Shown here piece after piece: positions 15,403 to 23,506 of a stretch of 44,682 nt of DNA. A program made the position numbers and the translations under genes. Every line of letters begins with the position of its first letter. Within the stretch, counting starts at the first letter, position 1. Source of the DNA: Polyangiaceae bacterium (lineage in GTDB: Bacteria > Myxococcota_A > Polyangia > Polyangiales > Polyangiaceae); assembly GCA_025937895.1 (NCBI GenBank), contig JAICQL010000040.1, forward strand, positions 1 to 44,682, read 5' to 3'. Below the pieces are notes generated by a model. It worked only from the letters and a program-made list of their open reading frames with translations. It had not been told where the DNA came from and did no database searches.

Positions 15403-17082
15403 ATGAATGCACTGTCCGGCTTGCGCTTCGACAACACCTTTCAGCGCAGCCTACCCGCAGACCCGGAACGGAGCGATCGTCGCCGCCAGGTGCTGGGAGC
15501 GTGTTTCTCCAATGTATCACCAACGCCGGTGAAGGCTCCCCGCCTGCTCGGCTACAGCAAGGAGGCGGCGGCGCTGATCGACCTCTCCCCGGCAGAGGTG
15601 GAGTCGCCCCACTTCGTGGAGGTGTTCTCCGGCAACCGGGTGCTCGCACAGATGCAACCGTACGCCGCCTGCTACGGCGGGCATCAGTTCGGCAACTGGG
15701 CGGGGCAGCTGGGGGACGGCCGAGCCATCACCCTGGGTGAGGTGTACAACGCCGCGGGCCAGCGCTGGGAGCTGCAGCTGAAGGGGGCAGGGCCCACGCC
15801 ATACTCGCGCACGGCCGACGGCCGTGCCGTGGTGCGCTCCAGCGTGCGCGAGTTCCTGTGCAGCGAGGCGATGTTTCACCTCGGTGTGCCCACCACCCGC
15901 GCGCTGTGCCTGATCGGCACGGGCGAGACCGTCATCCGCGACATGTTCTACGACGGCCGCCCCCGGCCCGAACCCGGCGCCGTGGTGTGCCGGATGGCGC
16001 CCAGCTTCCTGCGCTTTGGCAACTACGAGATCCTCGCTTCGCGTCGGGACGAGGCCACGCTGCGCAAGCTCACCGACTACACGCTGAGCGCGCTCTTCCC
16101 CGAGCTCGGCGCGCCTGCCGGGCAGCAGCACGGCCCGGAGCACTACGTCGCGCTGTTCGCCGAGGTGTGCCGCCGCACTGCGCTGATGATCGCGCACTGG
16201 ATGCGGGTCGGCTTCGTACATGGCGTGATGAACACCGACAACATGTCGATCCTGGGCCTGACCATCGACTACGGCCCGTATGGCTGGCTCGACGACTTCA
16301 GCCCGGGCTGGACCCCGAACACCACCGATCGCAACGGCCGCCGCTATCGCTTTGCGCATCAGCCGGGCATCGCGCTCTGGAACCTGGTGCGCTTCGCCGA
16401 GGCGCTCTTGCCGCTGGTGGGCAGCGCCAAGCCGCTGGAAGAGGCGCTCAGCCAGTACGAGCGTACCTTGCGCGAGCGCCTGCTGGAGCTGCAGCTCGCC
16501 AAGCTCGGCTTCAGTCCCGCCGAGCGCGCGCGCGCGACCGATCGCGAGCAGGGCTCCAGCGCAGACACGGGGGAGGCGCCGCCGCTCGGCGTGGAGCTGG
16601 GCGATGGCCTGATCGACGAGCTGCTGCAGCTGCTCACCTCGGTCGAGACGGACATGACGATCTTCTATCGAGCCCTGGGCGGCGTGCCTGTCGACAGTGG
16701 GTGGCTGGGGGGCTCGGATCCTCAGCTCACCGCGTTCCTGCAGGAAGCCCTCTATACGCCCGCGGCATGCCCGCCCGAGCTGCAAGCGCGCTGGGCGCGC
16801 TGGGTACGCCGCTACGTGCAGGCGCAGCTCGATCACGGGCCCGCGGCGGAAGAGCGGCGCTCGCGCATGCTCGCCGCCAACCCCAAATACGTGCTGCGCA
16901 ACTACCTGGCCCAGCTGGCCATCGACGAGGTCGAGCAGGGCGAGACGGCCAAGCTCGATCAGCTCCTGGACGTCCTGCGCCGGCCTTATGATGAGCAGCC
17001 GCAGCACGAGGAGCTGGCAGCGAAGCGGCCTGACTGGGCGCGCGATCGCCCGGGCTGCTCGATGCTCTCCTGCAGCTCCTGA
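15403..17082 (+). CDS. selO: SelO/YdiU protein adenylyltransferase
   Basis: The 559-aa product matches SelO over its full length. ATG 15403 fits family starts (MNALSGLRFDNTF); in-frame ATG 15385, with GAGGG upstream, is the alternative. Seen are the pseudokinase-fold Lys127 region (LQLKGAGPTPYSR), SSVREFLCSEAM, the HGVMNTDN loop at 273-280, the metal-binding DYGPYGWLDDF, and the C-terminal SCSS. SelO transfers AMP from ATP to Ser, Thr or Tyr and has been linked to control of protein S-glutathionylation under oxidative stress. The position equivalent to selenocysteine in eukaryotic SelO is Cys here. It is divergent from chaC, which degrades glutathione. Confidence 0.95.
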   Translation: MNALSGLRFDNTFQRSLPADPERSDRRRQVLGACFSNVSPTPVKAPRLLGYSKEAAALIDLSPAEVESPHFVEVFSGNRVLAQMQPYAACYGGHQFGNWAGQLGDGRAITLGEVYNAAGQRWELQLKGAGPTPYSRTADGRAVVRSSVREFLCSEAMFHLGVPTTRALCLIGTGETVIRDMFYDGRPRPEPGAVVCRMAPSFLRFGNYEILASRRDEATLRKLTDYTLSALFPELGAPAGQQHGPEHYVALFAEVCRRTALMIAHWMRVGFVHGVMNTDNMSILGLTIDYGPYGWLDDFSPGWTPNTTDRNGRRYRFAHQPGIALWNLVRFAEALLPLVGSAKPLEEALSQYERTLRERLLELQLAKLGFSPAERARATDREQGSSADTGEAPPLGVELGDGLIDELLQLLTSVETDMTIFYRALGGVPVDSGWLGGSDPQLTAFLQEALYTPAACPPELQARWARWVRRYVQAQLDHGPAAEERRSRMLAANPKYVLRNYLAQLAIDEVEQGETAKLDQLLDVLRRPYDEQPQHEELAAKRPDWARDRPGCSMLSCSS

Positions 17083-17221
17083 GCTGGCGGCACGGGCGCC
17101 CTCGCGCCGGCCCGTACCACTGGCGTCCCGGCCGGAACAAACTGCAAAAATGCCGAGCCCAAATGCGCGAGAGGGCTTGCTGATCCGAATGTCAGTAGGG
17201 TAGATGGGCACCATCCTCTTG

Positions 17222-17256
17222 CAGCCCCGGGGCTTCCCCAAAGGAGCCCTGGGCTG
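17222..17256. other. Strong hairpin between selO and tRNA-Leu
   Basis: An imperfect long stem with outer arms CAGCCC / GGGCTG and inner GGGGCT / AGCCC, about 12 bp in total, 139 bp after selO. A second hairpin (GAGAG...GCTC / GAGC...CTCTC) lies at about 17300-17325, just before the tRNA. Neither has a T-tract. They may end the selO transcript or be part of the tRNA leader. Nothing else is seen in the 268-bp gap. Confidence 0.4.
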
Positions 17257-17350
17257 CCACCCACAGCCGAGGCGAGATCTCGTATGTGGGCGATTGGTGA
17301 GAGTAGCTGCTCGTGAGAGCACTCTCCGCGGATCGAGGAGGAGCTGCCTT

Positions 17351-17437
17351 GCGAAGATGGCGGAATTGGCAGACGCGCTAGATTCAGGTTCTAGTGTCCG
17401 AAAGGACGTGGAGGTTCAAGTCCTCTTCTTCGCACCA
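17351..17437 (+). tRNA. tRNA-Leu (anticodon CAG)
   Basis: The 87-nt gene folds as a class II tRNA. Acceptor stem GCGAAGA pairs with TCTTCGC; the anticodon arm CTAGA / TCTAG encloses the loop TTCAGGT with anticodon CAG, reading CUG, a major Leu codon in this GC-rich DNA; a long variable arm (TGTCC-GAAA-GGACG) follows; the T arm is GAGG-TTCAAGT-CCTC. Discriminator A and an encoded CCA end are present. Confidence 0.97.
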
Positions 17438-17620
17438 AGCGTTACTGGGGGGCCGCTGCGTGATGGCTCGGCGTCGGGATGACGCGCGAGAGCGGCACGT
17501 AAGCGGTAGAGGTGGGGGCAGATGCGGGCGGCACCGTGATCAGCGGGCTGCGCTCGTACGCGTGCGATGGCTGCCAGAGTGGGCGGCAGCGTCTCGACGG
17601 CGCCCCCCACGCCAAATGCA

Positions 17621-17657
17621 AACGGCGCAGGCCTCTTCAAGGAAGACCTGCGCCGTT
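17621..17657. terminator. Long bidirectional terminator hairpin between tRNA-Leu and clcA
   Basis: Perfect 11-bp arms AACGGCGCAGG and CCTGCGCCGTT enclose a second inner stem (TCTTC-AAG-GAAGA). It lies 10 bp past the end of the minus-strand ClC gene and 183 bp after the tRNA. Short T-containing stretches follow on both strands (CGTTTGCG on plus, TGCATTTGG on minus), so it could end transcripts from both sides. The rest of the 229-bp gap shows nothing else. Confidence 0.65.
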
Positions 17658-17666
17658 CGTTTGCGC

Positions 17667-19541
17667 TCAGCCCTGCGGGCTTCCCCGCTCCACCGGCAGC
17701 TGATCTGCAGCGGCCAGCTGCCCAGAGGGCGGCATGCCTGGGCTGCGCCGCAGCCAGCCAGGAACGATCAGGCTGATGGGCAACACGCGCTCGCGCCGCT
17801 GCTCCTCCTCCAGGTGCCGCCGCCGCGCCTTGAGCATGTCGCGCAAGGTGATGTTGCCAACCAGGCGTCGCGGATTCTGGCGCTGCACGACCGGCAGGCT
17901 AGTGAGCCCCGTCTCGGCCATGCGATTCATCACCGCACGGAGCGACTCATCGGCGAAGGCGGTGACCGGCTGGTGCAGCACCGTCTGCAGCGCGGCGTCC
18001 TCACCGTCGCTCTCCGCCCATTGCTCCAGCATCCAGCGCGTCACCACCCCAACCAGGTCTCCCGCTGGCTCCACCACCGCGAACAGGCTCTGACCACGGC
18101 GCCGCCCATTGATCGCCTCGGCGATTTCATGGCGCCTCACTCCGACGGGGATGGCCGCCACGTCGCTGGCCATCACCTCGCGCACGAACAGGATCTCCAG
18201 CGGATCGGTCGCATACTCGCGGGTCAGGTGAAAGCCCCGACGGCTGACCTTTTCCGTCAGGATCGAGCGGCGTAGCAGCACGACGGTGCTGGCGTGCGCC
18301 ACGGTCACGGCGATCAACAGCGGTAGCAGCAGCTCGATGTCGTGGGTCAGCTCGAGCACGAAGACGATGGCCATCAAGGGCGAGCGCATCGTACCGCCCA
18401 GGATGGCGCCCATGCTGATCACCTGCCAGAAGCCCGGGCCCATGTCCGGTAGCCACTGGGCCTCCACCCCGCCCAGCGCCGCGCCCATCATCAGCAGCGG
18501 CGCCAGCACGCCCCCGGAGGTGCCCGAGCCCAGAGACACGGACCAGATGGTCCACTTGACCACGAGCAAGACCAGCAGCGCCGAGCCGAGCAGCTTGCCC
18601 TGCAGCAGCTCCTCGATCACGTCGTAGCCCACGCCCAGCGCGTGCGGGTAAATGAGGCCGCCGATGCCGATCACCACGCCGCCCAGGGCCGGCCACCACA
18701 TCCAGTGAATCGGTAGCTTCTCGAACAGATCTTCAAAGGTGTACACGCTGACGGTGAGCGCGCCGGAGAGCGCCGCGGCGAGCAGACCGCACAGCAGGCA
18801 CGCCGCGACCGCCGCCGGGCTCAGCGCGCTGACATGCGCTGGCAGCGTGAACAGCGCACCGCCGCCCAACAGCGGGGGCCGCAGCACGGCGGCAGTGGCG
18901 CTGGCCAGCGCCACCGGGATGAAGCTGCGTGGCTTCCACTCGAACAGCAGCAGCTCCACCGCCAGCAAGGTGGCGGCGATGGGCGAGCCAAAGGTGGCAG
19001 ACATGCCTGCGGCGGCGCCCGCCACCAGCAGGGTCTTGCGCTCGGCGCTGGTCAGGTGAAACAGCTGCGCACACAGCGAGCCCAGCGCACCGCCCGTCAT
19101 GATGATGGGGCCCTCTGCGCCGAATGGCCCGCCGGAGCCGATGGACACGGCCGCGGAGACCGGCTTGAGCACGGCCACCTTGGGCTCCACGCGGCTGCCG
19201 CGCAGCAGGATGGCCTCGATCGCCTCCGGGATGCCGTGCCCGCGGATGCGCTCCGAGCCGAAGCGCGCCATGAAGCCGATGATGAGCGCGCCCAGCACCG
19301 GTACGATCACCACCATGACCCCCAGGTGATGATCTGCAGGTGAGGCAGGCGCCGTGCTCCAGCGCTGAAAGAAGAACAGGTTCGTGAACAGGCTGATCAT
19401 GCTCGACAGCCCGAGCGCCACGAACGCCGCCAGTGCGCCCACCGCGATGGCGAGCAGGGTGATCGGCAAGACGCGCCGACTGGTCGTGAAATCTCCGAGC
19501 TCCCGCGGGAGCCGAACGGGTTTAGTTCTCGTTGTTGCCAA
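17667..19541 (-). CDS. clcA: ClC-family chloride channel/transporter with two CBS domains
   Basis: About 624 aa. The frame is open to 19715, but that extension is Arg-rich and crosses the operator-like palindrome; TTG 19541 is the longest family-like start and TTG 19469 is possible, so the start is uncertain. ClC landmarks are GHGIPEAIEA (His replaces the usual second-position residue of GSGIP), GSGGPFGAEGP carrying the gating Glu, and GSGTSGGVLAPLLMMGA. About ten to twelve helices precede two cytoplasmic CBS domains (about residues 450-510 and 525-580; LVGVVTRWM, VGNITLRDM), which in other ClCs bind adenine nucleotides. It moves chloride or similar anions, probably with proton exchange. A strong terminator follows. 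Confidence 0.93.
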   Translation of the reverse strand: MATTRTKPVRLPRELGDFTTSRRVLPITLLAIAVGALAAFVALGLSSMISLFTNLFFFQRWSTAPASPADHHLGVMVVIVPVLGALIIGFMARFGSERIRGHGIPEAIEAILLRGSRVEPKVAVLKPVSAAVSIGSGGPFGAEGPIIMTGGALGSLCAQLFHLTSAERKTLLVAGAAAGMSATFGSPIAATLLAVELLLFEWKPRSFIPVALASATAAVLRPPLLGGGALFTLPAHVSALSPAAVAACLLCGLLAAALSGALTVSVYTFEDLFEKLPIHWMWWPALGGVVIGIGGLIYPHALGVGYDVIEELLQGKLLGSALLVLLVVKWTIWSVSLGSGTSGGVLAPLLMMGAALGGVEAQWLPDMGPGFWQVISMGAILGGTMRSPLMAIVFVLELTHDIELLLPLLIAVTVAHASTVVLLRRSILTEKVSRRGFHLTREYATDPLEILFVREVMASDVAAIPVGVRRHEIAEAINGRRRGQSLFAVVEPAGDLVGVVTRWMLEQWAESDGEDAALQTVLHQPVTAFADESLRAVMNRMAETGLTSLPVVQRQNPRRLVGNITLRDMLKARRRHLEEEQRRERVLPISLIVPGWLRRSPGMPPSGQLAAADQLPVERGSPQG

Positions 19542-19563
19542 TATATCGAGACTCGATATATTG
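19539..19563. promoter_or_regulatory. 25-bp AT-rich perfect palindrome (operator candidate for clcA)
   Basis: Arms CAATATATCGAG (19539-19550) and CTCGATATATTG (19552-19563) are perfectly complementary around a single central base. The AT-rich sequence stands out in very GC-rich surroundings, overlaps the earliest plausible clcA start, and contains TATATT that could be a -10 box on the minus strand. This is the form expected for a dimeric HTH repressor. The regulator is not in the neighbourhood and cannot be named. Confidence 0.7.
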
Positions 19564-19792
19564 CGGCGGCGGCGATTGCCAGTACGATTCCATCGCCGAG
19601 CGCACGGGCGCAGGGCCAAAAAGGCCCCGTGGCGTCCCGCTGCGGTACGGTGAGCCGGGGGTCGAAATGCCCGTGCCGGAGCTTGCCGCTTGGCGGAGCC
19701 GCGTCCCGGGCTCAACCTGATCTGCTGAGCTCGTTCAGCTGACGTTGCTCAGCGCATGCGGCTCAGCTCACGTGGCTCGAAGGGAGGCTCTG

Positions 19793-20257
19793 ATGACTGC
19801 ACAGGCGAGCACGCACGAAGCTCGAGCGCGCACATCCGGCGCTGCCGCGCTCCAGACGGACGGCGATCAGGACGAGGCCATGCTCCAGCTCTTTGATGGC
19901 ATCGCCGTGGCGCTCAACAGCGGCGACGCCGCGGCGATCGCTTCGGCATGGGAGACACCCGCGCTGGTCGTAGGTGACAGCGGCATTCATGCCGTGCGCG
20001 CGCGTGCCGAGGTGGAGTCCTTCTTCGCAGGGGCGCGGGAGCAGTACACCTCGCGCGGTATCACTGCCACTCGCGCCGAGATCGTGCGCGTCAGCTGGGT
20101 CGGCTCTCGCACCGCCATCGCCGAGGTGCGCTGGCCGCTGCTCGATGAACGAAACCGCGAGCTGGGTGAGGAGCGCACCACCTACACGCTGCGCCTGAAC
20201 GAAAGCGGCGAGCCGAAGATCCACGCCGCGGTGACGCACACGCCTGCCACGCACTGA
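19793..20257 (+). CDS. SnoaL/DUF4440-like (NTF2-fold) protein
   Basis: ATG 19793 has GGGAGG 7 nt upstream; the open frame begins earlier at 19745 without a ribosome-binding site. The 154-aa product has about 30 disordered residues, then a helix-helix-strand pattern typical of the NTF2-like superfamily (LFDGIAVALNSGDAAAIASAW, then strands ending in VTHT). These are small cone-shaped folds used both as enzymes and as binding domains; no catalytic residues can be assigned. No signal peptide is seen, so it is cytoplasmic. Three heptamers GCTGAGC/GCTCAGC lie just upstream (19724, 19747, 19761). Confidence 0.75.
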   Translation: MTAQASTHEARARTSGAAALQTDGDQDEAMLQLFDGIAVALNSGDAAAIASAWETPALVVGDSGIHAVRARAEVESFFAGAREQYTSRGITATRAEIVRVSWVGSRTAIAEVRWPLLDERNRELGEERTTYTLRLNESGEPKIHAAVTHTPATH

Positions 20258-20293
20258 GGCGTGCGAGCCGCCGCAGCCGCTAGCGGGCACGCC
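20258..20293 (+). terminator. Hairpin directly after the SnoaL-like gene
   Basis: Arms GGCGTGC (20258-20264) and GCACGCC (20287-20293) begin at the base after the stop codon and enclose a GC-rich 22-nt loop. TTCGGGTA follows rather than a T-run. It is a candidate terminator or 3' stabiliser. The remaining 240 bp up to 20535 show no gene and no clear promoter. Confidence 0.4.
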
Positions 20294-20535
20294 TTCGGGT
20301 ACTGGCGGCCGCCATCTTCCTCGTGCCAGGGGCCAGTGGCCGGCGCGTCACGGCAACGGGCCTCCACGGGCGGTACCTTCGGTCGTTACTCATCGAGCCA
20401 GGGGCGGCGCGAGCGTAGCTGGCATCCCGCGTGCAGTGGCCAGCGGCGGAACGAGCGGGGGGAGCTCAGGGGGGGGCGAGCCAGTTGCCATCGACCGGAG
20501 CTTCACGGCTGGGACCCGCGCGCCGCGGAGGAAGC

Positions 20536-20982
20536 ATGATGAAACATTTGCTGCTGGTTGCGAGTATCACCTCGTCCCTCTCACTGGGCTGCGGGGCAAA
20601 GCAGGCCTTGGTCCAGCAGAAGGATGCCCGCGCTGTAGCCACTGAAATGACTGCACCGAGCATCGACTACCGCCGTCATGCCAGCGATCGCTTGAGCCTG
20701 CTGCAGCGAGAGATGCTGCGCATCTCGGCCCGGCTGGAGCGTGAGGGCACGGGGAGCGAGCGCACGCGCTGGCAGCAAGAGCTGAGCGACATCGAGCATG
20801 ACCGCGCGCTGCTCGCCATGCAGCTGAGCCACACAGAGGAGACTCCGCAGCAGGACTGGCTCGCCACCCATGGTCTACTGGCTGAGCTGATCGATGCTCT
20901 GTACGAGGTCGGTGCTCGCACCGCGCTTCAGATCGACCTGGAGATGGCGGCAGAGCGGCGCTCGGGCGCACGCTCCCCGTGA
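20536..20982 (+). CDS. Small helical lipoprotein of unknown function
   Basis: ATG 20536 follows a strong GGAGGAAG ribosome-binding site. The 148-aa product has a clear lipoprotein signal (LLLVASITSSLSLGC, Cys19). The mature part is almost wholly helical and highly charged, with heptad-like Leu/Ile spacing around residues 52-100 (LSLLQREMLRISARLERE and following), so a coiled coil is likely. No family is recognised. It could be a periplasmic spacer or an adaptor. It is convergent with the GFA-family gene, 27 bp away. Confidence 0.75.
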   Translation: MMKHLLLVASITSSLSLGCGAKQALVQQKDARAVATEMTAPSIDYRRHASDRLSLLQREMLRISARLEREGTGSERTRWQQELSDIEHDRALLAMQLSHTEETPQQDWLATHGLLAELIDALYEVGARTALQIDLEMAAERRSGARSP

Positions 20983-21009
20983 CGAGCCGTCACCGCGAGC
21001 AGCGACCCG

Positions 21010-21420
21010 TCAGAGATGGCGGGTCTCGGCGGGTGTCTGCCACCAGTTGTCATGGCGGCCGTCGAAGTACTGGATGGGCGCGGCCAGCAACTCTGCCGGC
21101 TCCAGGTCATCCAGGCAGGCCACGTTGATGGCCACGTACGCGCCGTCGTTCCACTCCGCCGCGTCCACCCACGAGTAGGGCATTACCCCGCAGTGCTTGC
21201 AAAACCCGCCGTGCCCCTGCGCCTCACCCGGGCGGTATTTGCTCAGCTCGGACTCGCCACCGAGGGCACGAAAATCCTCCGGACGGGCGCGTACGCTCCA
21301 CCAGCGCCGCTTCCAGCAGCTGGTGCAGTTACACTTACCGGTGCCCTGAGTCAGATCGATGTCGGCCTCAAATCGCACGCGCTTGCACTGACAGCTGCCT
21401 TGATAGGTTCGTTTGCTCAT
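21010..21420 (-). CDS. GFA/CENP-V family zinc protein
   Basis: ATG 21420 gives a 136-aa protein that begins where the family does (MSKRTYQGSCQCKRVRFE). The Cys pattern of the glutathione-dependent formaldehyde-activating (GFA) fold is complete: Cys10-x-Cys12, Cys30-x-Cys32-xx-Cys35 (CNCTSC) and Cys74-xx-Cys77 (FCKHCG), seven in all, for structural and catalytic zinc. Some relatives were assigned S-hydroxymethylglutathione synthase activity, but many act on other substrates, so the reaction is not certain. An extension to 21498 is not family-like. It is divergent from the gene at 21609. Confidence 0.88.
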   Translation of the reverse strand: MSKRTYQGSCQCKRVRFEADIDLTQGTGKCNCTSCWKRRWWSVRARPEDFRALGGESELSKYRPGEAQGHGGFCKHCGVMPYSWVDAAEWNDGAYVAINVACLDDLEPAELLAAPIQYFDGRHDNWWQTPAETRHL

Positions 21421-21608
21421 GCGCAGCAGGATAGACCCAATAGCGGACAGGATGTGTCCTCGATGATGCCGCCGAGGGGCGGCGCCTGCCCGTGGCAACG
21501 TTCCTCGCCCGGAAGCTCAGGCGCCAATGGCACGCGGGTTGCGTACAGCTCGTTGGCGGGCGCACCAGTCCAGTCACCACCCGCTGGCGTCCGCGAAAGG
21601 AAGGCAAG

Positions 21609-22187
21609 ATGGGGTTCTTCAGTCGTCTGCTCGGAGGCGAGGCGGCGCCACGCGCCCAGCACCAGCGTGCGGCCCGCGCGCCGGCGCAGTCAGAAGATGC
21701 GCAGGCCATCGAGCGCTACCGCTACATGATCCGCACGGCGCCGCCCGACACGCTGGAGCAGGCGCACGCCGAGGCCTTTGCCAGGCTGAGCCCCGTGCAG
21801 CGCCGCCGCCTCGTCCAGGAGCTGGCTCGCACCGCCCCCTCCGAGGAGCGCGCCGCCATCGAGGGCACGTCGACGGAAGACGCGCCGGCGCTGGCGCGGA
21901 TCGCCACCCGGGCCGAGCTCCGGGAGCCCGGGGTCATGGAACGTACCCTCGGCCAGCCAGGCCTGGGCTTTGGCGCCGGGCTGTTGGGCAGCTTCGCCGC
22001 GGGCTTCATCGGCAGCATGGTCGCGCAGAGCTTCTTCTCGACCATGGGCGGCTTCGGGGATGTCGGCGCGGCAGACGTCTCGGGCAATGCCGATGACGCG
22101 ACCAGCGACGAGGCAGCCGACGATGACTTCGGCATCGGCGATCTCGGCGGCGACGATTTCAGCGGCGGCGACTTCGGCGATCTCTAG
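21609..22187 (+). CDS. Conserved hypothetical protein with acidic Gly-rich tail
   Basis: ATG 21609 follows AAAGGAAGG, an excellent ribosome-binding site. The 192-aa product begins MGFFSRLLGG, has a helical block around 35-115 (ERYRYMIRTAPPDTLEQAHA, then LSPVQRRRLVQEL), a glycine-rich hydrophobic stretch at about 119-142 (GFGAGLLGSFAAGFIGSMVA) that could insert in a membrane, and a tail of Asp/Gly repeats. I recognise this layout from bacterial proteins that are often mislabelled as cation-transporting ATPases; it has none of the ATPase motifs. Function is unknown. Confidence 0.75.
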   Translation: MGFFSRLLGGEAAPRAQHQRAARAPAQSEDAQAIERYRYMIRTAPPDTLEQAHAEAFARLSPVQRRRLVQELARTAPSEERAAIEGTSTEDAPALARIATRAELREPGVMERTLGQPGLGFGAGLLGSFAAGFIGSMVAQSFFSTMGGFGDVGAADVSGNADDATSDEAADDDFGIGDLGGDDFSGGDFGDL

Positions 22188-22207
22188 CGCTCCAGCGCTC
22201 GTCCGCG

Positions 22208-23473
22208 TCAGAGCACGCGCATCATCAGCGCCGCACCACCGAGGCCCAGCACGATCACCAGCGCCGTCGACAGCGCGAGCCGGCGGGTCAGCTCCGCCGA
22301 GCCGGAGACGCGCGCCACGAGCACGATGTTGACGGCGGCGCTGGCCAGCGTGGCCAGCAGCGCGCCCACCCCCGCCGTGATGGGCGTGATGCTGCCCGTC
22401 GCGGCGAGCATCGCCGCGGCCGCCACTGCCGAGGCGCTGGACACGACCCCGCCCGCCAGGCTCACCGCGTAGAAGCCGTACTGGCCGAGGAAGTCGTGAG
22501 CAAGCGTCTCCGCCACCTGCAACAGCACGAGGATCGCCCCGAACTTCAGCGCAGTGAGCAGCGAGAAGGGCGACTTCAGCTCGAACGGCCGCGCCTCTGC
22601 CTCCTGCAGCTCCGGCCGCGACGTGAACCAGCCGAGAGCCGCGCTGGAGACGCACATCAGCGCCAGCGGAGCGGCGGAGACGCCGAGGGAGCTGCGGTGC
22701 AACAGGCCGAGCACCACGGCGTTGCGCAGGGCCATGGCGGCGACCGAGAACATGATGCCGCGGTAGGCGATCTTGGCTAGCGCCGGGCTCATGCCGGCCA
22801 GGCGCGAGGCCAGCTCCGTCACCGTCACCGTGCTGTTGACCAGACCCCCGAGGAAGCCGCCGATCTCGATGCCTCGGCTGCCAAACAGCTTCCAGAGCAC
22901 GTAGTTGGCAAAGCCGATGCCGGCGATCAGGAGCACCGTGAGCCAGGCCGCGCGCGGCTGCACCAGGCTCCACGGGTCGACCGCCTGCTCCGGCAACACC
23001 GGGTAGATCGCGAAGGCGAGGATGCCGAGCACGATGGCGGAGCGCAGCTCCTGAGCGGTGAGCTTGTGCCCGAACTCCGCCAGGCTCTCCTTCCACGACA
23101 GCAGCCCGGCCGTCACGAAGGCGATGGCCACCGGCATGACCCGCTGTCCGAGCCCGCACAGCACCCCCGTGAAGAAGATCACGAACAGCGCGGCGGAGGT
23201 GGTCAACTCCGTGCTCTGCTCCGCGCGCATGCTTTGCAGGTTCAGGAACACCACCAGCAGGGCCACCAGCCCCGCGCCCGCCACCGCGTGGCTCTCCCCC
23301 ATCAGCCCGCCCAGCGAGCCCAGCAACGAGACCAGCCCGAACGTGCGCAGGCCCGCCTCCTTGCCGCGCCACTCGCGCTCCAGCCCCACCAGCAGCCCGA
23401 TCAGCAGCGCCAGGCTGACGCGAGCCAGCACATCGAGTGGGACCCAATCGGCGGTAACGGGCAAGCTTTCCAT
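22208..23473 (-). CDS. MgtC/DUF4010-family membrane protein
   Basis: The 421-aa protein from ATG 23473 has an N-terminal MgtC-like region (LALLIGLLVGLEREWRGK, with the conserved GLERE) and a C-terminal DUF4010 region (GGFLGGLVNSTVTVTELA, SLAGGVVSSASAVAAAAM), with about eleven to twelve membrane helices. Proteins of this pair of domains are widespread; MgtC itself affects Mg2+ homeostasis and ATP synthase, but the activity of the DUF4010 form is unknown. No ribosome-binding site is seen before the ATG and a later GTG is possible. Only 33 bp separate this start from that of the divergent kinase gene. Confidence 0.88.
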   Translation of the reverse strand: MESLPVTADWVPLDVLARVSLALLIGLLVGLEREWRGKEAGLRTFGLVSLLGSLGGLMGESHAVAGAGLVALLVVFLNLQSMRAEQSTELTTSAALFVIFFTGVLCGLGQRVMPVAIAFVTAGLLSWKESLAEFGHKLTAQELRSAIVLGILAFAIYPVLPEQAVDPWSLVQPRAAWLTVLLIAGIGFANYVLWKLFGSRGIEIGGFLGGLVNSTVTVTELASRLAGMSPALAKIAYRGIMFSVAAMALRNAVVLGLLHRSSLGVSAAPLALMCVSSAALGWFTSRPELQEAEARPFELKSPFSLLTALKFGAILVLLQVAETLAHDFLGQYGFYAVSLAGGVVSSASAVAAAAMLAATGSITPITAGVGALLATLASAAVNIVLVARVSGSAELTRRLALSTALVIVLGLGGAALMMRVL

Positions 23474-23506
23474 TCTACGGGCCGTGCTAGCATTTCCTTC
23501 GTTGCC

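Noticed and set aside
17070..17082. Selenocysteine at the SelO C-terminus
   Set aside because: The penultimate region reads SCSS with an ordinary TGC Cys codon; the only TGA is the terminal stop.
15517..17322. 601-codon minus-strand frame opposite selO
   Set aside because: Antisense shadow of selO; composition is Arg/Ala/Gln-rich and no motif is present.
19542..19715. Longer N-terminus for the ClC protein from TTG 19715
   Set aside because: Arg-rich, unlike ClC N-termini, and would place the 25-bp palindrome inside coding sequence.
21609..22187. Cation-transporting ATPase
   Set aside because: That label is sometimes given to similar proteins, but there is no P-type DKTGT motif or Walker motif in this 192-aa protein.
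21690..23447. 585-codon minus-strand frame spanning two genes
   Set aside because: Covers the hypothetical gene antisense and the DUF4010 gene in a wrong frame; Gly/Arg-rich with no membrane pattern.
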